Shown: positions 53,416 to 62,503 of the stretch, piece by piece
Layout of the letters: the number at the start of each line of letters is the position of its first letter
How positions within the stretch are numbered: the stretch's first letter is position 1
Assembly (NCBI RefSeq): GCF_020884795.1
Contig: NZ_BBZF01000015.1
Coordinates: 80,035 to 144,034, forward strand
DNA from: Micromonospora okii
GTDB taxonomy: Bacteria; Actinomycetota; Actinomycetes; Mycobacteriales; Micromonosporaceae
DNA: 64,000 nucleotides
Direction of reading: 5' to 3'
The notes under the pieces: model-generated
Database searches by the model: none
The model's input: only the letters and a program-made list of their open reading frames with translations
What the model was told of the DNA's origin: nothing
Made by a program: the position numbers and the translations under genes

Positions 53416-54489
53416 TCAGCGGGCGGCCGGGACCGCCGGGGGGTCACCGGCCGTGGTGGCGGGGGCGGACGGGAGCGGGCCGGCGGGTTCGGCCGGGCCG
53501 GCTTCGTCGTCCGGGTCGCCGGGGCCGGTCGGGCCGCGGCGCGCCCGGCGGGCCGCCCACCAGCGCTCCGCCAGGCCGACCGCCAGGAAGGTCATGCCCA
53601 CGTACGCCCAGCCGACCAGCACGTCGATGACGTAGTGCTCGCCCGAGTAGACCAGGGTGAAGGTCATCGCCAGGGGGTACGCGAGCAGCAGCGGCCACCA
53701 GCGGCGGCGGACGGAGCGGAGGAAGAACACCACCACGAAGAGGGCGAACGCGGTGTGCAGCGACGGCATCGCGGCCACCGGGTTGGAGGCGATCTGCCCG
53801 GCGTTGAGCAGGTTGCCGGCACCGTGCATGCCGAACGCCTTCCACCCCCGCGTGGAGATCCGGGCGACCTCGGTGAGCAGCCCGTTCTGCGCCGCCCACC
53901 AGGGCGGGGCCGCCGGGTAGAGGAAGTACGTCACCAGGCCCGTCGCGCAGAGGAAGCCCCAGCGGCGCATGAACGCCGCCCAGCGTCGCCGGTTGCGCAT
54001 CCAGAGCACGGCGGCGGCGGCGAGCGCCACCACGAAGTGCGAGAAGTAGACCCAGCTCACCGCCACGTCCCACCACCGGACCTCGGGGCGGTAGAGGTGC
54101 TCCTGCAACCAGACGGTCGGCACCTCGCCGCCGGTGGCCCAGCCGAACATGAACCGGTCGGCGACGATCAGCTCCATCGCGTGCGGGACGGCACCGTTGT
54201 CGGCGAACCCCCGGGAGAGGTTGTAGACGAACAGCAGCAGCACCACCGGCACCCAGTCCCGGGCGAAGCTCAGGTGGCTGCGCCACGGGCGGTGGGAGTT
54301 CCAGGCGATGGTGCCCGCCCAGATCCAGAGGAACGCGTACGCCGGGTCTGTGGGCAGGCCGATGACGAGCCAGCCGGCCACGAAGGCGACGGCCCAGACG
54401 ACCATGGCGACCACCCGGCGGCGCCCGCCGTCGGGGGTCTCCGGGGGTCCGGTGGGGGCGGGGGGCTTGGGGTCAGTCGCGACGGCCAT
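53416..54489 (-). CDS. PAP2-family membrane phosphatase
   Basis: This 357-aa integral membrane protein has about six spans and the PAP2 active-site signature: PSLHTAF (about residue 255) and SGEHYVIDVLVGWAY (about 300). These match the PAP2_3 group that includes phosphatidic acid phosphatase-like and inositol phosphoceramide synthase-like enzymes. Likely role: dephosphorylation or head-group exchange of lipid phosphates in the membrane. The C-terminal 50 residues are Pro/Ala-rich. TAACCT lies 8 nt before the ATG, so this start may also be leaderless. It is divergent from the thioesterase-like gene. Confidence 0.87.
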   Translation of the reverse strand: MAVATDPKPPAPTGPPETPDGGRRRVVAMVVWAVAFVAGWLVIGLPTDPAYAFLWIWAGTIAWNSHRPWRSHLSFARDWVPVVLLLFVYNLSRGFADNGAVPHAMELIVADRFMFGWATGGEVPTVWLQEHLYRPEVRWWDVAVSWVYFSHFVVALAAAAVLWMRNRRRWAAFMRRWGFLCATGLVTYFLYPAAPPWWAAQNGLLTEVARISTRGWKAFGMHGAGNLLNAGQIASNPVAAMPSLHTAFALFVVVFFLRSVRRRWWPLLLAYPLAMTFTLVYSGEHYVIDVLVGWAYVGMTFLAVGLAERWWAARRARRGPTGPGDPDDEAGPAEPAGPLPSAPATTAGDPPAVPAAR

Positions 54490-54550
54490 CGCCGTCCAGG
54501 TTAACGGCGGCACCGCGGAGGGCCCACGCCGACCACCTAGGCTGTGCCCC

Positions 54551-55006
54551 ATGCAGGAGCAGTCCGAGCAACCCCTCGCGCCGGGCCTGTCCGCCCGGGT
54601 CGAGCTGACGGTGACCGACGCCGACACCGCGCAGGCGGTGGGCTCCGGTGACGTGCCGGTGCTGGGCACCCCCCGGGTGGTCGCCCTCGCCGAGGCGGCC
54701 ACGGTGGCGGCGACCGCCGCCGCCCTGCCGCCGGGCCGGACCACGGTCGGGCTCCGCGTCGAGCTGGACCACCGCGCGCCCACCCCGGTCGGCCGGACGG
54801 TGGTGGCGCGGGCGACGCTCGCCGAGGTCGCGGGGCGTCGGCTGCGCTTCGAGGTGACCGTCAGCGACGGCGGGGAGACCGTCGCGGCGGGGCGGGTGGA
54901 CCGGGTGCTGGTCGACCGGCAGCGCTTCGTCGAGCGGGCCGGGGCTGCCCCCGCGACGACGGGTACGCCCGGCCGGGCCGACGCGGCGGGGCCACCGGCG
55001 TCGTGA
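54551..55006 (+). CDS. Hotdog-fold thioesterase-like protein (FlK type)
   Basis: This 151-aa cytoplasmic protein has the single hotdog pattern of fluoroacetyl-CoA thioesterase relatives: VLGTPRVVALAEAATVAATA on the central helix (with Thr/Glu residues) and GLRVELDHRAPTPVGRTV on the strands. It probably hydrolyses an acyl-CoA. TAGGCT stands 7 nt before the ATG with no ribosome site, a clear leaderless start. Its stop overlaps the GTG of the MBL hydrolase gene (GTGA, 55003-55006), so the two proteins are made together and may act in one detoxifying or salvage path. Confidence 0.85.
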   Translation: MQEQSEQPLAPGLSARVELTVTDADTAQAVGSGDVPVLGTPRVVALAEAATVAATAAALPPGRTTVGLRVELDHRAPTPVGRTVVARATLAEVAGRRLRFEVTVSDGGETVAAGRVDRVLVDRQRFVERAGAAPATTGTPGRADAAGPPAS

Positions 55007-55833
55007 CGCCCCGCTTCGTCGAGGTCGCCGACCGGGTGCACGTGCTGCGCGAGCCGCTGCTCGACGTCAACGTCACGCTGGTCGTCGGCGACGGCGCGGC
55101 CCTGGTGGTGGACACCCTCTCCACCGCCGGGCAGGCCGCCGGGCTGGCCGCCGCCGCCCGGGCGGTCACCGCACACCCGTGGACGGTGGTGAACACCCAC
55201 CACCACTTCGACCACTGCTTCGGCAACGCGCTCCTCGCCGCCGACCCGGCCCGGCCGGTGTACGCGCACGAGGCCACCGCCGAGGCGCTGCGCGAGCGCC
55301 CCGACGAGGTGCGCCGGGCAGCGTACGAGGAGATGCGCGAGACCCACCCGGAGCTGGCCGCCGAGCTGGCGGACGCAGAGCTGCTGGCCCCGACGCACGC
55401 CGTGCGCTCGGAGGCGGTGCTGGACGTGGGCGGGCGGCGGGTGCTGCTGCGTCACCCCGGGCCCGGGCACACCGGCGGCGACCTGGTGGTGCACGTGCCG
55501 GACGCGGACGTGCTGGTGGCCGGGGACCTGGTCGAGCAGGGCGGCCCACCGGCGTTCGAGGAGTCGTACCCGCTGCGGTGGCCGGACGCGGTGGCCGACC
55601 TGCTGCGGCTGACCACCCCGGGCACGGTGGTCGTGCCCGGGCACGGCGAGCTGGTCGACCCGGGGTTCGTGCGGGCCCAGCAGGGGCAGCTCGCGGAGCT
55701 GGCCCGGCTGATCCGGGCCGGCCACGCCGACGGTGCCCCGCCGGAGCGGGTGGCCGCCGAGGCCCCCTTCGGCCCGCGTGCCGCCCTGGTGGCGACCCGC
55801 CGCGGCTACGCCGAGCTGGACGGGGCCGCCTGA
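55003..55833 (+). CDS. Metallo-beta-lactamase-fold hydrolase
   Basis: This 276-aa enzyme has the zinc motif HHHFDH (about residues 66-71), a later metal His (PGPGHTGGD) and Asp (AGDLVEQG) and a C-terminal His (VPGHGELV). It hydrolyses esters, thioesters or similar bonds; glyoxalase II-like and lactonase-like roles cannot be separated. It is translationally coupled to the thioesterase-like gene. Its last 40 bp are duplicated just downstream (see 55796-55928), and the second copy has become the end of the convergent marR gene. Confidence 0.88.
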   Translation: MTPRFVEVADRVHVLREPLLDVNVTLVVGDGAALVVDTLSTAGQAAGLAAAARAVTAHPWTVVNTHHHFDHCFGNALLAADPARPVYAHEATAEALRERPDEVRRAAYEEMRETHPELAAELADAELLAPTHAVRSEAVLDVGGRRVLLRHPGPGHTGGDLVVHVPDADVLVAGDLVEQGGPPAFEESYPLRWPDAVADLLRLTTPGTVVVPGHGELVDPGFVRAQQGQLAELARLIRAGHADGAPPERVAAEAPFGPRAALVATRRGYAELDGAA

Positions 55834-55928
55834 CCACGCGGCCCGCCGCACCTGTGCCCTCGCCCGACGGGGCCGCCTGACCGCGCGGCCCGCCGCGGCT
55901 ACGCCGAGCTGGACGGGGCCGCCTGACC
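55796..55928. repeat. Tandem duplication of the MBL gene 3' end
   Basis: A 40-bp segment at 55796-55835, containing the last codons and stop of the hydrolase gene, recurs exactly at 55889-55928. Its terminal 17 bp, GACGGGGCCGCCTGACC, also occurs midway at 55866-55882, giving three copies spaced 46-47 bp. The array therefore looks like two rounds of tandem duplication with partial loss. Confidence 0.85.
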
Positions 55929-56375
55929 GGGGTCGCCGTGCGCGACGAGGGTGGCCACGTGGGCGAGGTGGGGCAGGGCCACCTGCAGGGCGCGGCGGGC
56001 CGCCGGGTCGAGGGCGGTGAGGGCGGCGGCGAGCAGCTCGGCGCGGTGCCGCTCGTGGTCGGCCATCCGCCGGCACGCGGCGTCGGTGAGGCGCAGCCGG
56101 ACCAGCCGCCGGTCGTCCGGGTCGCGCTCGCGGCCCAGCAGCCCGGCGTCGACCAGGTCGCCGACCAGGGTGCTCACCGTGTTCGGCGCGGTGCCCAGCC
56201 GGCGGGCCGCCTCCTTGACGGTGACGTCGGGGTGGGCGCGGACCACCAGCAGCAGCTCCACCTGCGCCTCCGGCAGCAGCGGCCGATTGGCCCGCAGGGC
56301 GGTCGAACGGCGCAGCAGCCGGTGCAGGTCCCCCACGGCGGCGGCGAGCCGCACGGGGGTCTCGTCGGTCGGCAC
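55899..56375 (-). CDS. MarR-family transcriptional regulator
   Basis: This 158-aa winged-helix regulator has EAARRLGTAPNTVSTLVGDL as its recognition region and RERDPDDRRLVRLRLTDAA as its wing. GTG 56375 is chosen for the AGGTGA 5-6 nt upstream; ATG 56402 is in frame but has no ribosome site. It is divergent from a drug-efflux gene with a palindrome between, so it most likely represses that gene. The last codons (QAAPSSSA and stop) lie in the second copy of the duplicated hydrolase 3' end, read antisense, so its C-terminus was acquired from that duplication. Confidence 0.88.
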   Translation of the reverse strand: MPTDETPVRLAAAVGDLHRLLRRSTALRANRPLLPEAQVELLLVVRAHPDVTVKEAARRLGTAPNTVSTLVGDLVDAGLLGRERDPDDRRLVRLRLTDAACRRMADHERHRAELLAAALTALDPAARRALQVALPHLAHVATLVAHGDPGQAAPSSSA

Positions 56376-56415
56376 GAGGTCACCTACTTCCCGGTGAAAC
56401 ATGTCTGAGACCAGA

Positions 56416-56427
56416 GGTAAGGTTACC
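56416..56427. promoter_or_regulatory. Candidate MarR operator, GGTAAGGTTACC
   Basis: GGTAA and TTACC are exact complements around a 2-bp centre. The site lies 28 bp before the efflux gene ATG and 41 bp before the marR GTG, in the only AT-rich stretch of this divergent spacer. Control by the adjacent MarR is inferred. Confidence 0.5.
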
Positions 56428-56454
56428 CGGACTCGACTTCCCTGGGGGGGCTTC

Positions 56455-57732
56455 ATGGCGCGCGCGGCGCATCCGACCCGTCCGGCGCCGGTCGCCGGTC
56501 GACGTGGCCCCGGCGGCCCCGCCGCGACGCCCGTCTACAAGACCGGGGCGCAGGCCGCCGGGCGGGGCGGCGGAATCGGGCTGCTGGTGCTGCTCGGGCT
56601 GCTCACCGCGATCGGCCCCTTCTCCCTGGACACGTACCTGCCGGCGTTCCCGGCCATGGCCGACGACCTCGACGCCAGCCAGTCCCAGATCCAGCTCTCC
56701 CTGACCACCTGCCTCATCGGGATGGCCGCCGGCCAGTTGGTGACCGGCCCGCTCAGCGACCGATGGGGCCGGCGTCGGCCGGTGCTGATCGGGCTCGGCG
56801 CGTACGCGCTGCTCTCGCTGGCCTGCGCGGTCGCCCCGAACGCCGGGCTGCTCGCGGCGGTCCGGTTCGTGCAGGGCTTCGCCGGCGGCACGGGCGTGGT
56901 GGTGTCCCGGGCGGTCGTGCGCGACCTCTACGCCGGCCGGGCCGCCGCGAAGTACTTCTCCCGGCTCACCCTGGTCTTCGGCATCGCCCCGGTGGCCGCG
57001 CCCAGCGTCGGCGGCCTGGTGCTGCGGTTCGGGTCCTGGCGGGCGGTCTTCGTCTGCCTGGCCGTGATCGGCCTGCTGCTCGCCGCCGCCGTGGCCTGGC
57101 GGCTGCCCGAGACGCTCCCCGTCGAGCGGCGCAGCAGCGGGGGCCTGGCCGGCACCGTCCGGGCCATGGGGTCGCTGCTGACCGACCGGGTCTACCTGGG
57201 GTACGTGCTGACGCAGGGGCTCGCCTTCGCCGCTCTGTTCGCCTACATCTCCGGGTCGTCGTTCGTCTTCCAGGACGTGTTCGGCGTCTCCGGCAGCACG
57301 TTCGGGCTGATCTTCGGGGCCAACGCGCTCGCCCTGGTCGCCGTCGGGCAGGCCAACGCCCGCCTGCTCGACCGGTTCACCCCCCGGGTGCTGCTGCTGG
57401 CCAGCCTGCTGGTCGGCGTCGGGGCCGCCGTGGGCGTGCTGGGGGGTGCCGCCGCCGACAGCCTGTGGCCGGTCGCCGTGGCGCTGTTCGTCTTCGTCGG
57501 CACCATCGGCATGGTGACGCCCAACAGCGCGGCGCTGGCGCTGGACCGGCACGCCACCCACGCCGGCACGGCCGCCGCCCTGATGGGCGCCCTCCAGTCG
57601 GTGATCGGCGCGCTCGCCGCCCCGCTGGTCGGGCTCGGCGGCGAGGGCAGCGCCCTGCCGATGGCCGTCGTGCTGGCGGGGGCCGCCGCGCTCTCCCTGG
57701 TCGCCGCGCTGACCCTGGCCCGCTCCCGCTGA
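56455..57732 (+). CDS. Bcr/CflA-type multidrug efflux MFS transporter
   Basis: This 425-aa permease has twelve predicted spans and the Bcr/CflA pattern: FSLDTYLPAFPAMADDL in span 1, LSDRWGRRRPVLIG between spans 2 and 3 and GGTGVVVSRAVVRDL in span 4. It exports drugs by proton antiport across the cytoplasmic membrane. ATG 56455 follows GGGGGGG at 5 nt; the earlier in-frame ATG 56401 lies within the operator region. It is divergent from marR, the usual arrangement for an inducible efflux pump. Confidence 0.9.
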   Translation: MARAAHPTRPAPVAGRRGPGGPAATPVYKTGAQAAGRGGGIGLLVLLGLLTAIGPFSLDTYLPAFPAMADDLDASQSQIQLSLTTCLIGMAAGQLVTGPLSDRWGRRRPVLIGLGAYALLSLACAVAPNAGLLAAVRFVQGFAGGTGVVVSRAVVRDLYAGRAAAKYFSRLTLVFGIAPVAAPSVGGLVLRFGSWRAVFVCLAVIGLLLAAAVAWRLPETLPVERRSSGGLAGTVRAMGSLLTDRVYLGYVLTQGLAFAALFAYISGSSFVFQDVFGVSGSTFGLIFGANALALVAVGQANARLLDRFTPRVLLLASLLVGVGAAVGVLGGAAADSLWPVAVALFVFVGTIGMVTPNSAALALDRHATHAGTAAALMGALQSVIGALAAPLVGLGGEGSALPMAVVLAGAAALSLVAALTLARSR

Positions 57733-57812
57733 CGGACCGGCCCCGGCGGACCGGCCTCCCGGACCGCGGACCGACCTCCGGGGCGGCGAGCCGGTCCTGC
57801 GGGGCCGGGTCG

Positions 57813-58748
57813 TCAGTGGGGGAACCGGCGCAGGACCTCGGCGCGGGTGGGCATGGCGACCGCGCCGCCCGGCGACTCGCAGACCAGGCCGGCGACCCGG
57901 AGCGCGAACGCGACCCGCCGGTGCCAGTCGGCCGGGGCCTCGGGCTCCCCGTCGACCAGCAGCTCGGCGATGAGCGCCGCCATGACGGAGTCGCCCGCCC
58001 CGGTGGCGTCCACCGCGCGCACCTTCGGCGCGGGCACGCGTACCGGGTCGGCCCCGGCGGCGGCGACCACCGCGCCGTCCGGGCCGAGGGTGACCACGGC
58101 GGTCCCGGCCCCCAGCTCCCGCAGGTGGGCCGCGACCCCCTCGACCGGCTCCCCGGGGTAGAGCAGCTTCGCGTCGGCCGCGCTGAGCTTGACCAGGTGG
58201 GCGGAGGCGGCGAACTCGGCCACGGTCCCGCGCAGCCCGGCCAGCGCTGTGGGCCCGTCGAGCAGCCGGGGCCGCACGTTCGGGTCGAAGACCCGCAGGC
58301 CGCCCGCCGCCGACCAGGCGCGGCGCGCGGCGGCCAGCACGCCCGGGACCAGCAGCACGATCGACCCGCAGTACAGCACGTCGGCACCGGAGACCAGACC
58401 GACGTCCAGGTCGTCGGCGGTGAGCAGCCCATACGACGGGGGCTCTCCGTAGAACCGGAAGTCCGGCTCGACGCCGGAGTGGGTGGCCACCGCCAGGGCC
58501 GTCGCCGCCGGCACGGTGACCGCGCCGTCGAGCCCGACCCCGGCGTCGGCCAGGAAGGCGCGGATGCGCCCGGCGAGCACGTCGTCGCCGAACGAGCCGA
58601 CGAACTGCGCCCGCCCGCCGAGCCGGGCCACCCCGACGGCGACGTTGAGCGGCCCGCCGCCGACGGCCTGCCGGAAGACGGGCCGGCCGTCGCACTCGGC
58701 GTCGAGCAGGTCGACCAGGGCCTCACCGAGCACCACCGCGTATCCCAT
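57813..58748 (-). CDS. PfkB-family sugar kinase (fructokinase-like)
   Basis: This 311-aa cytoplasmic kinase of the ribokinase/PfkB fold has GGGPLNVAVGVARLGGRA (first signature, about residues 29-46) and DATGAGDSVMAAL with catalytic Asp (about 250). Fructose or a related hexose is the likely substrate. The ATG has GGAGGGG 8 nt upstream. No transporter or regulator is adjacent, so pathway context is lacking. Confidence 0.88.
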   Translation of the reverse strand: MGYAVVLGEALVDLLDAECDGRPVFRQAVGGGPLNVAVGVARLGGRAQFVGSFGDDVLAGRIRAFLADAGVGLDGAVTVPAATALAVATHSGVEPDFRFYGEPPSYGLLTADDLDVGLVSGADVLYCGSIVLLVPGVLAAARRAWSAAGGLRVFDPNVRPRLLDGPTALAGLRGTVAEFAASAHLVKLSAADAKLLYPGEPVEGVAAHLRELGAGTAVVTLGPDGAVVAAAGADPVRVPAPKVRAVDATGAGDSVMAALIAELLVDGEPEAPADWHRRVAFALRVAGLVCESPGGAVAMPTRAEVLRRFPH

Positions 58749-59201
58749 TCCGATCCCCTCCGTCCGTTCGGCTGCCGTACCCGATCCTGTCCCATCCGGT
58801 CTGGCGGCGGGCACGCCGGCCCGCACGCCGCCCGCGCGGGGCGTGCGGCGTCCGGCGCGGCCCTGCCGCCGGGGGCGTGCGGCGTCCGGCGCCGTCCCGT
58901 CACGAGGGCAGTGGCGCACCTCCACCCGGGGCCGGCCGCGACACTGAATCCCATCGACAAGCGGCTATTGCGGAGGAACGGCTCGGCGTGGTGAGATGGC
59001 GCTGCCGGTCGACGCGAGGGCTGTCGCGTCCGCCGGCGCCGGGAGAGAGCCAGCGCGAGGGCATGTCCGGTCCGCCGAGACGGACCGTCGGTGAGCCGCG
59101 CCCCGCACGCCCTCCGCGCAGGGCACGGCACCGTGATCGCCAATCCGCTCGTTCGCAGCGGGACGTCCGGTGCGCCTCGTCCCGCGAGTCAGGAGAAACC
59201 C
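58749..59201 (+). other. 453-bp divergent spacer with repeats and folded AA10 leader
   Basis: No convincing gene is present. An exact 18-bp direct repeat (58841-58858 and 58875-58892) lies in the left half. The right half, about 58980-59190, is rich in short stems (for example GGTCCG/CGGACC near 59068-59085 and GCCCT/AGGGC near 59109-59124) and could form a structured 5' leader for the AA10 gene. I could not match it to a known riboswitch class by eye. Confidence 0.4.
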
Positions 59202-60326
59202 GTGACCCGTTCCCGTACGGCCGCGCTGCTCATCGCGGTCGCCACCCTCACGGCGGGCGCCGTCGCCCTGGTGCCCGACCCCGACCCGGCCGCCGCCCAC
59301 GGCGCCGCGATGACCCCCGGCAGCCGGACCTACCTGTGCTGGAAGGACGGCCTCACCCCCACCGGCGAGATCAGGCCGGTCAACCCGGCCTGCACGGCGG
59401 CGGTCGCGCAGAGCGGGGCGAACTCGCTGTACAACTGGTTCAGCGTGCTGCGCTCCGACGCCGGGGGTCGCACCGTCGGCTTCATCCCCGACGGCAAGCT
59501 GTGCAGCGGCGGCAACCCCGGCTACACCGGCTACGACCTGGCCCGCACCGACTGGCCGCTGACCCACCTGACCGCCGGGGCGAGGTTCGACTTCAAGTAC
59601 AGCAACTGGGCCCACCACCCGGGCACCTTCTACTTCTACGTGACGAAGGACAGTTGGAGCCCGAACCGGCCGCTGGCCTGGGGCGACCTGGAGGAGCAGC
59701 CCTTCCTCACGGTGACCAACCCGCCGCAGAACGGCGGGGTGGGCACCAACGAGGGGCACTACTACTTCAGCGGCAACCTGCCGTCGAACAAGAGCGGCCG
59801 GCACGTCATCTACTCGCGGTGGGTCCGCTCGGACAGCCAGGAGAACTTCTTCGGCTGCTCCGACGTGACCTTCGACGGCGGCCGGGGCGAGGTCACCGGC
59901 ATCGGCGGCTCGCCCAACCCGACCACCCCGCCACCGAACCCCACCACGCCGCCGCCGAACCCGACGACGCCGCCGCCCGGCCCGACCACTCCCCCGCCGG
60001 GGCCGACCACCCCGCCGCCGCACGGCGGTGACTGCATGGCGGTCTACAAGGTGACCAACGCCTGGTCCGGCGGGTTCCAGGGCGAGGTGACGATCATGAA
60101 CCACGGCGCGACGCCGTTCGCCGGCTGGAAGGCCACCCTGGCCTGGCCCGGCGCGACGACGATCAACAGCCTGTGGAGCGGCACGTTCACCACGTCCGGG
60201 CAGACCACGACGGTGACCAATGCCGCGTGGAACGGCACGGTCGCCCCGGAGGGGACGACCACGTTCGGCTTCGTGGCCAGCAGCGGCGCGACCGGGCTGC
60301 CCACGGTGAGCTGCGCCCGCACCTGA
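59202..60326 (+). CDS. AA10 lytic polysaccharide monooxygenase with CBM2
   Basis: This 374-aa secreted copper enzyme oxidatively cleaves chitin or cellulose. The signal peptide ends AAA and the mature chain begins with His33 (HGAAM), the obligatory copper-brace His1; the second copper His is 138 or 139 (NWAHHPG). The catalytic domain covers about 33-228 with several Cys. A linker of five PxPTTPPP repeats follows, then a CBM2 (about 287-374). GTG start with AGGAGAAA upstream. It complements the amino-sugar importers if the substrate is chitin, or the xylanase if cellulose; sequence alone does not decide. Confidence 0.93.
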   Translation: MTRSRTAALLIAVATLTAGAVALVPDPDPAAAHGAAMTPGSRTYLCWKDGLTPTGEIRPVNPACTAAVAQSGANSLYNWFSVLRSDAGGRTVGFIPDGKLCSGGNPGYTGYDLARTDWPLTHLTAGARFDFKYSNWAHHPGTFYFYVTKDSWSPNRPLAWGDLEEQPFLTVTNPPQNGGVGTNEGHYYFSGNLPSNKSGRHVIYSRWVRSDSQENFFGCSDVTFDGGRGEVTGIGGSPNPTTPPPNPTTPPPNPTTPPPGPTTPPPGPTTPPPHGGDCMAVYKVTNAWSGGFQGEVTIMNHGATPFAGWKATLAWPGATTINSLWSGTFTTSGQTTTVTNAAWNGTVAPEGTTTFGFVASSGATGLPTVSCART

Positions 60327-60393
60327 CCCGACGCCGCCCGCCCGCCGGGTGCGGCGCGCGTCAGGACCGCCCGCTCGGGCCCGGCGCAGAGAG

Positions 60394-60423
60394 AAGGGCC
60401 CCGGCCGTTCGGCCGGGGCCCTT
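60394..60423. terminator. Perfect 13-bp bidirectional terminator hairpin
   Basis: AAGGGCCCCGGCC (60394-60406) and GGCCGGGGCCCTT (60411-60423) are exact complements around GTTC. It lies between the convergent AA10 and asnB stops. Its AGGGCCCC / GGGGCCCTTCC composition resembles the spacer repeats near fabI. Confidence 0.8.
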
Positions 60424-60433
60424 CCTCAACAGG

Positions 60434-62392
60434 TCAGCGGACCATGCTGCCGACCACCGGCTTGGTCAGCAGGGCGGACTGGTTGCGCCGGATGCCCGGG
60501 TCGAGGGTCTTGGCCACGAAGATGGCGTGCCAGATGCAGAAGATCAGCACCGTCCACACCTTGCGGGAGTGGTCGGCCTCCTCCCGCTTGTGCTCCTCCA
60601 GCAGCCGCATCGCGTACGACAGGTCGATGAGGTCGCCCGCGCCCGAGGTGGAGAGGACCCAGCGGGCCCACTCGTACATCTCGCCGCGCAGCCAGACCCG
60701 GGTGGGGGTCGGGAAGCCCAGCTTCTTGCGGTTGACGATGGCCGGCGGAACCACACCCTGGAGGGCCTGGCGCATGGCGTACTTGGTGGCCTCCGAGCGC
60801 GGCGGGAGCTTCAGGTCCACCGGAATGATGGAGGCCACGTCGAAGACCTCCTTGTCCAGGAACGGCACCCGGACCTCCAGCGAGTGCGCCATCGAGATCC
60901 GGTCGGCCTTGACCAGGATGTCCCCGCGCAGCCAGGTGTAGAGGTCGACGTACTGCATCTTCGTGACGTCGTCCAGCTCCGTGCACTCGGCATAGATGGG
61001 GGCGGTGACGTCGGTGTAGCGCACCGAGGGGTCGTAGCGGCGCAGCAGGTGCTGCTTCTCCTCCTCGGTGAACATCCGGGCGTTGCCGTAGTAGCGCTGC
61101 TCGATCGGGGTGGTGCCGCGCTCCAGGAAGCTCTTGCCCTTGACCCCCTGCGGGATCGCCTTCGAGACCGCCCGCAGGCCCTTCTGCACCCCGCCCGGCA
61201 GGCCGTTGACGCCGCTGAGCGACAGCGGCTCCCGGTAGATGGTGTACCCGCCGAAGAACTCGTCGGCGCCCTCGCCGGAGAGCACCACGGTGACGTGCTC
61301 GGCGGCCTTCTGCGCCACGAAGTACAGCGGTACGAGGGCCGGGTCGGCCACCGGGTCGTCCAGGTGCCAGACGATCTTCGGCAGGGCGTCGATCATGTCC
61401 TGCGGCCCGATCTTGGTCGGGATGGTGGTCACGCCGAGGTGCCGGGCCGACTCCTGGGCGACGTCGATCTCCGAGTACCCGGGGACGTCGTAGCCGACGG
61501 TGAAGGTCAGGATGTTCGGGTTGAACTCGCGGGCCAGGGCCACCACGGCGGTGGAGTCGATGCCGCTGGACAGGAACGAGCCGACCGGCACGTCAGAGCG
61601 CATGTGCATCCGGACGCTCTCCCGCAGCGTCTCCCGGATGTGGTGGTAGAGCCGCTGTTCGTCGTTGACGGGGGCGGGCCGGAACACCGGCCGGTACCAC
61701 CGGCGCACGTCGATGCGGTTGCCCGGGGCCCAGTTCAGGTACTCGCCCGAGCCGATCCGGCTGATCCCCCGGTGCAGGGTGCCGGGCTCCGGGACGTACT
61801 GGAGGGTGAGGTAGTGGCTCAGGCTCGCCGTGTCGACGCCCGCGTCCCCGGCGTACGCCGACTGGGCGAACGGCAGCAGCGCCTTCTTCTCGGAGGCGAG
61901 GTAGAGCCCGTCGGCGGTCTCCAGGTAGTGCAGCGGCTTGATGCCGAAGTTGTCGCGGGCGCCGAAGGCGCGGCGCTCCTGCCGGTCCCAGATCACGAAA
62001 GCGAACATGCCGCGCAGCCGGGTGAGCACCTGCTCGCCCCAGAAGTGGTAGCCGGCGACGATCACCTCGCCGTCGCCGGCGGTGGCGAACTGGGCCCCGT
62101 AGGTGCGCACCAGCTCGTCGCGCAGCTCGATGTAGTTGTAGATCTCGCCGTTGAAGGTCAGCAGGTACCGGCCACCGGCGTACGGCAGCGGCTCGTGGCT
62201 GGAGGCCACGTCGATGATCGCCAGCCGCTTGTGCGCGAACACCGCGTCGGCGTGGCCGCTCGGGTCGCCGATGACCTCGACCCCCGTCTCGTCCGGTCCG
62301 CGGTGGTGCAGGCATTCCAACGCCCCCGCGATGTGGTCGCGGTAGGCGGCGGCGTTGCCGTTCGCGCTGAAGAAGGCCAGGAGTCCGCACAT
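60434..62392 (-). CDS. asnB: Asparagine synthetase (glutamine-hydrolysing), class B
   Basis: This 652-aa enzyme has an N-terminal glutaminase domain beginning MCGLLAFF, where Cys2 is the nucleophile, with NGEIYNY and a synthetase domain carrying the ATP loop FLSSGIDSTAVVAL and SGEGADEFFGGY. The start must be the ATG next to that Cys (62392), although an ATG three codons earlier is in frame. It makes asparagine from aspartate, glutamine and ATP, or may amidate other carboxylates, as some actinobacterial relatives act on peptidoglycan precursors. It is divergent from pepP across 111 bp. Confidence 0.93.
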   Translation of the reverse strand: MCGLLAFFSANGNAAAYRDHIAGALECLHHRGPDETGVEVIGDPSGHADAVFAHKRLAIIDVASSHEPLPYAGGRYLLTFNGEIYNYIELRDELVRTYGAQFATAGDGEVIVAGYHFWGEQVLTRLRGMFAFVIWDRQERRAFGARDNFGIKPLHYLETADGLYLASEKKALLPFAQSAYAGDAGVDTASLSHYLTLQYVPEPGTLHRGISRIGSGEYLNWAPGNRIDVRRWYRPVFRPAPVNDEQRLYHHIRETLRESVRMHMRSDVPVGSFLSSGIDSTAVVALAREFNPNILTFTVGYDVPGYSEIDVAQESARHLGVTTIPTKIGPQDMIDALPKIVWHLDDPVADPALVPLYFVAQKAAEHVTVVLSGEGADEFFGGYTIYREPLSLSGVNGLPGGVQKGLRAVSKAIPQGVKGKSFLERGTTPIEQRYYGNARMFTEEEKQHLLRRYDPSVRYTDVTAPIYAECTELDDVTKMQYVDLYTWLRGDILVKADRISMAHSLEVRVPFLDKEVFDVASIIPVDLKLPPRSEATKYAMRQALQGVVPPAIVNRKKLGFPTPTRVWLRGEMYEWARWVLSTSGAGDLIDLSYAMRLLEEHKREEADHSRKVWTVLIFCIWHAIFVAKTLDPGIRRNQSALLTKPVVGSMVR

Positions 62393-62503
62393 GGGGGCCA
62401 TCTTTTCACGCCGCCGGAGCGGGCGTCGCGGGCACCGCAGGCTCCCCGCCCGCGCGTGCGGGGAGTACCGTTCGGATCAGCGACGAGGCGGAGGGAGCGG
62501 ATC

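Noticed and set aside
55166..55837. Long antisense open frames over the MBL gene, PBP, NAD kinase and many others
   Set aside because: Such frames are an expected by-product of strong third-position GC bias. The chosen frames carry motifs, ribosome sites and gene overlaps.
58749..59201. Known riboswitch (c-di-GMP, c-di-AMP or cobalamin) in the AA10 leader
   Set aside because: Short stems are present, but none of the conserved consensus elements of these classes could be recognised.
58877..60031. Plus-strand open frame covering the AA10 leader and gene in another frame
   Set aside because: Within the AA10 gene it is a shadow frame, and its Arg/Pro-rich translation has no family. The leader part is described as a structured spacer.
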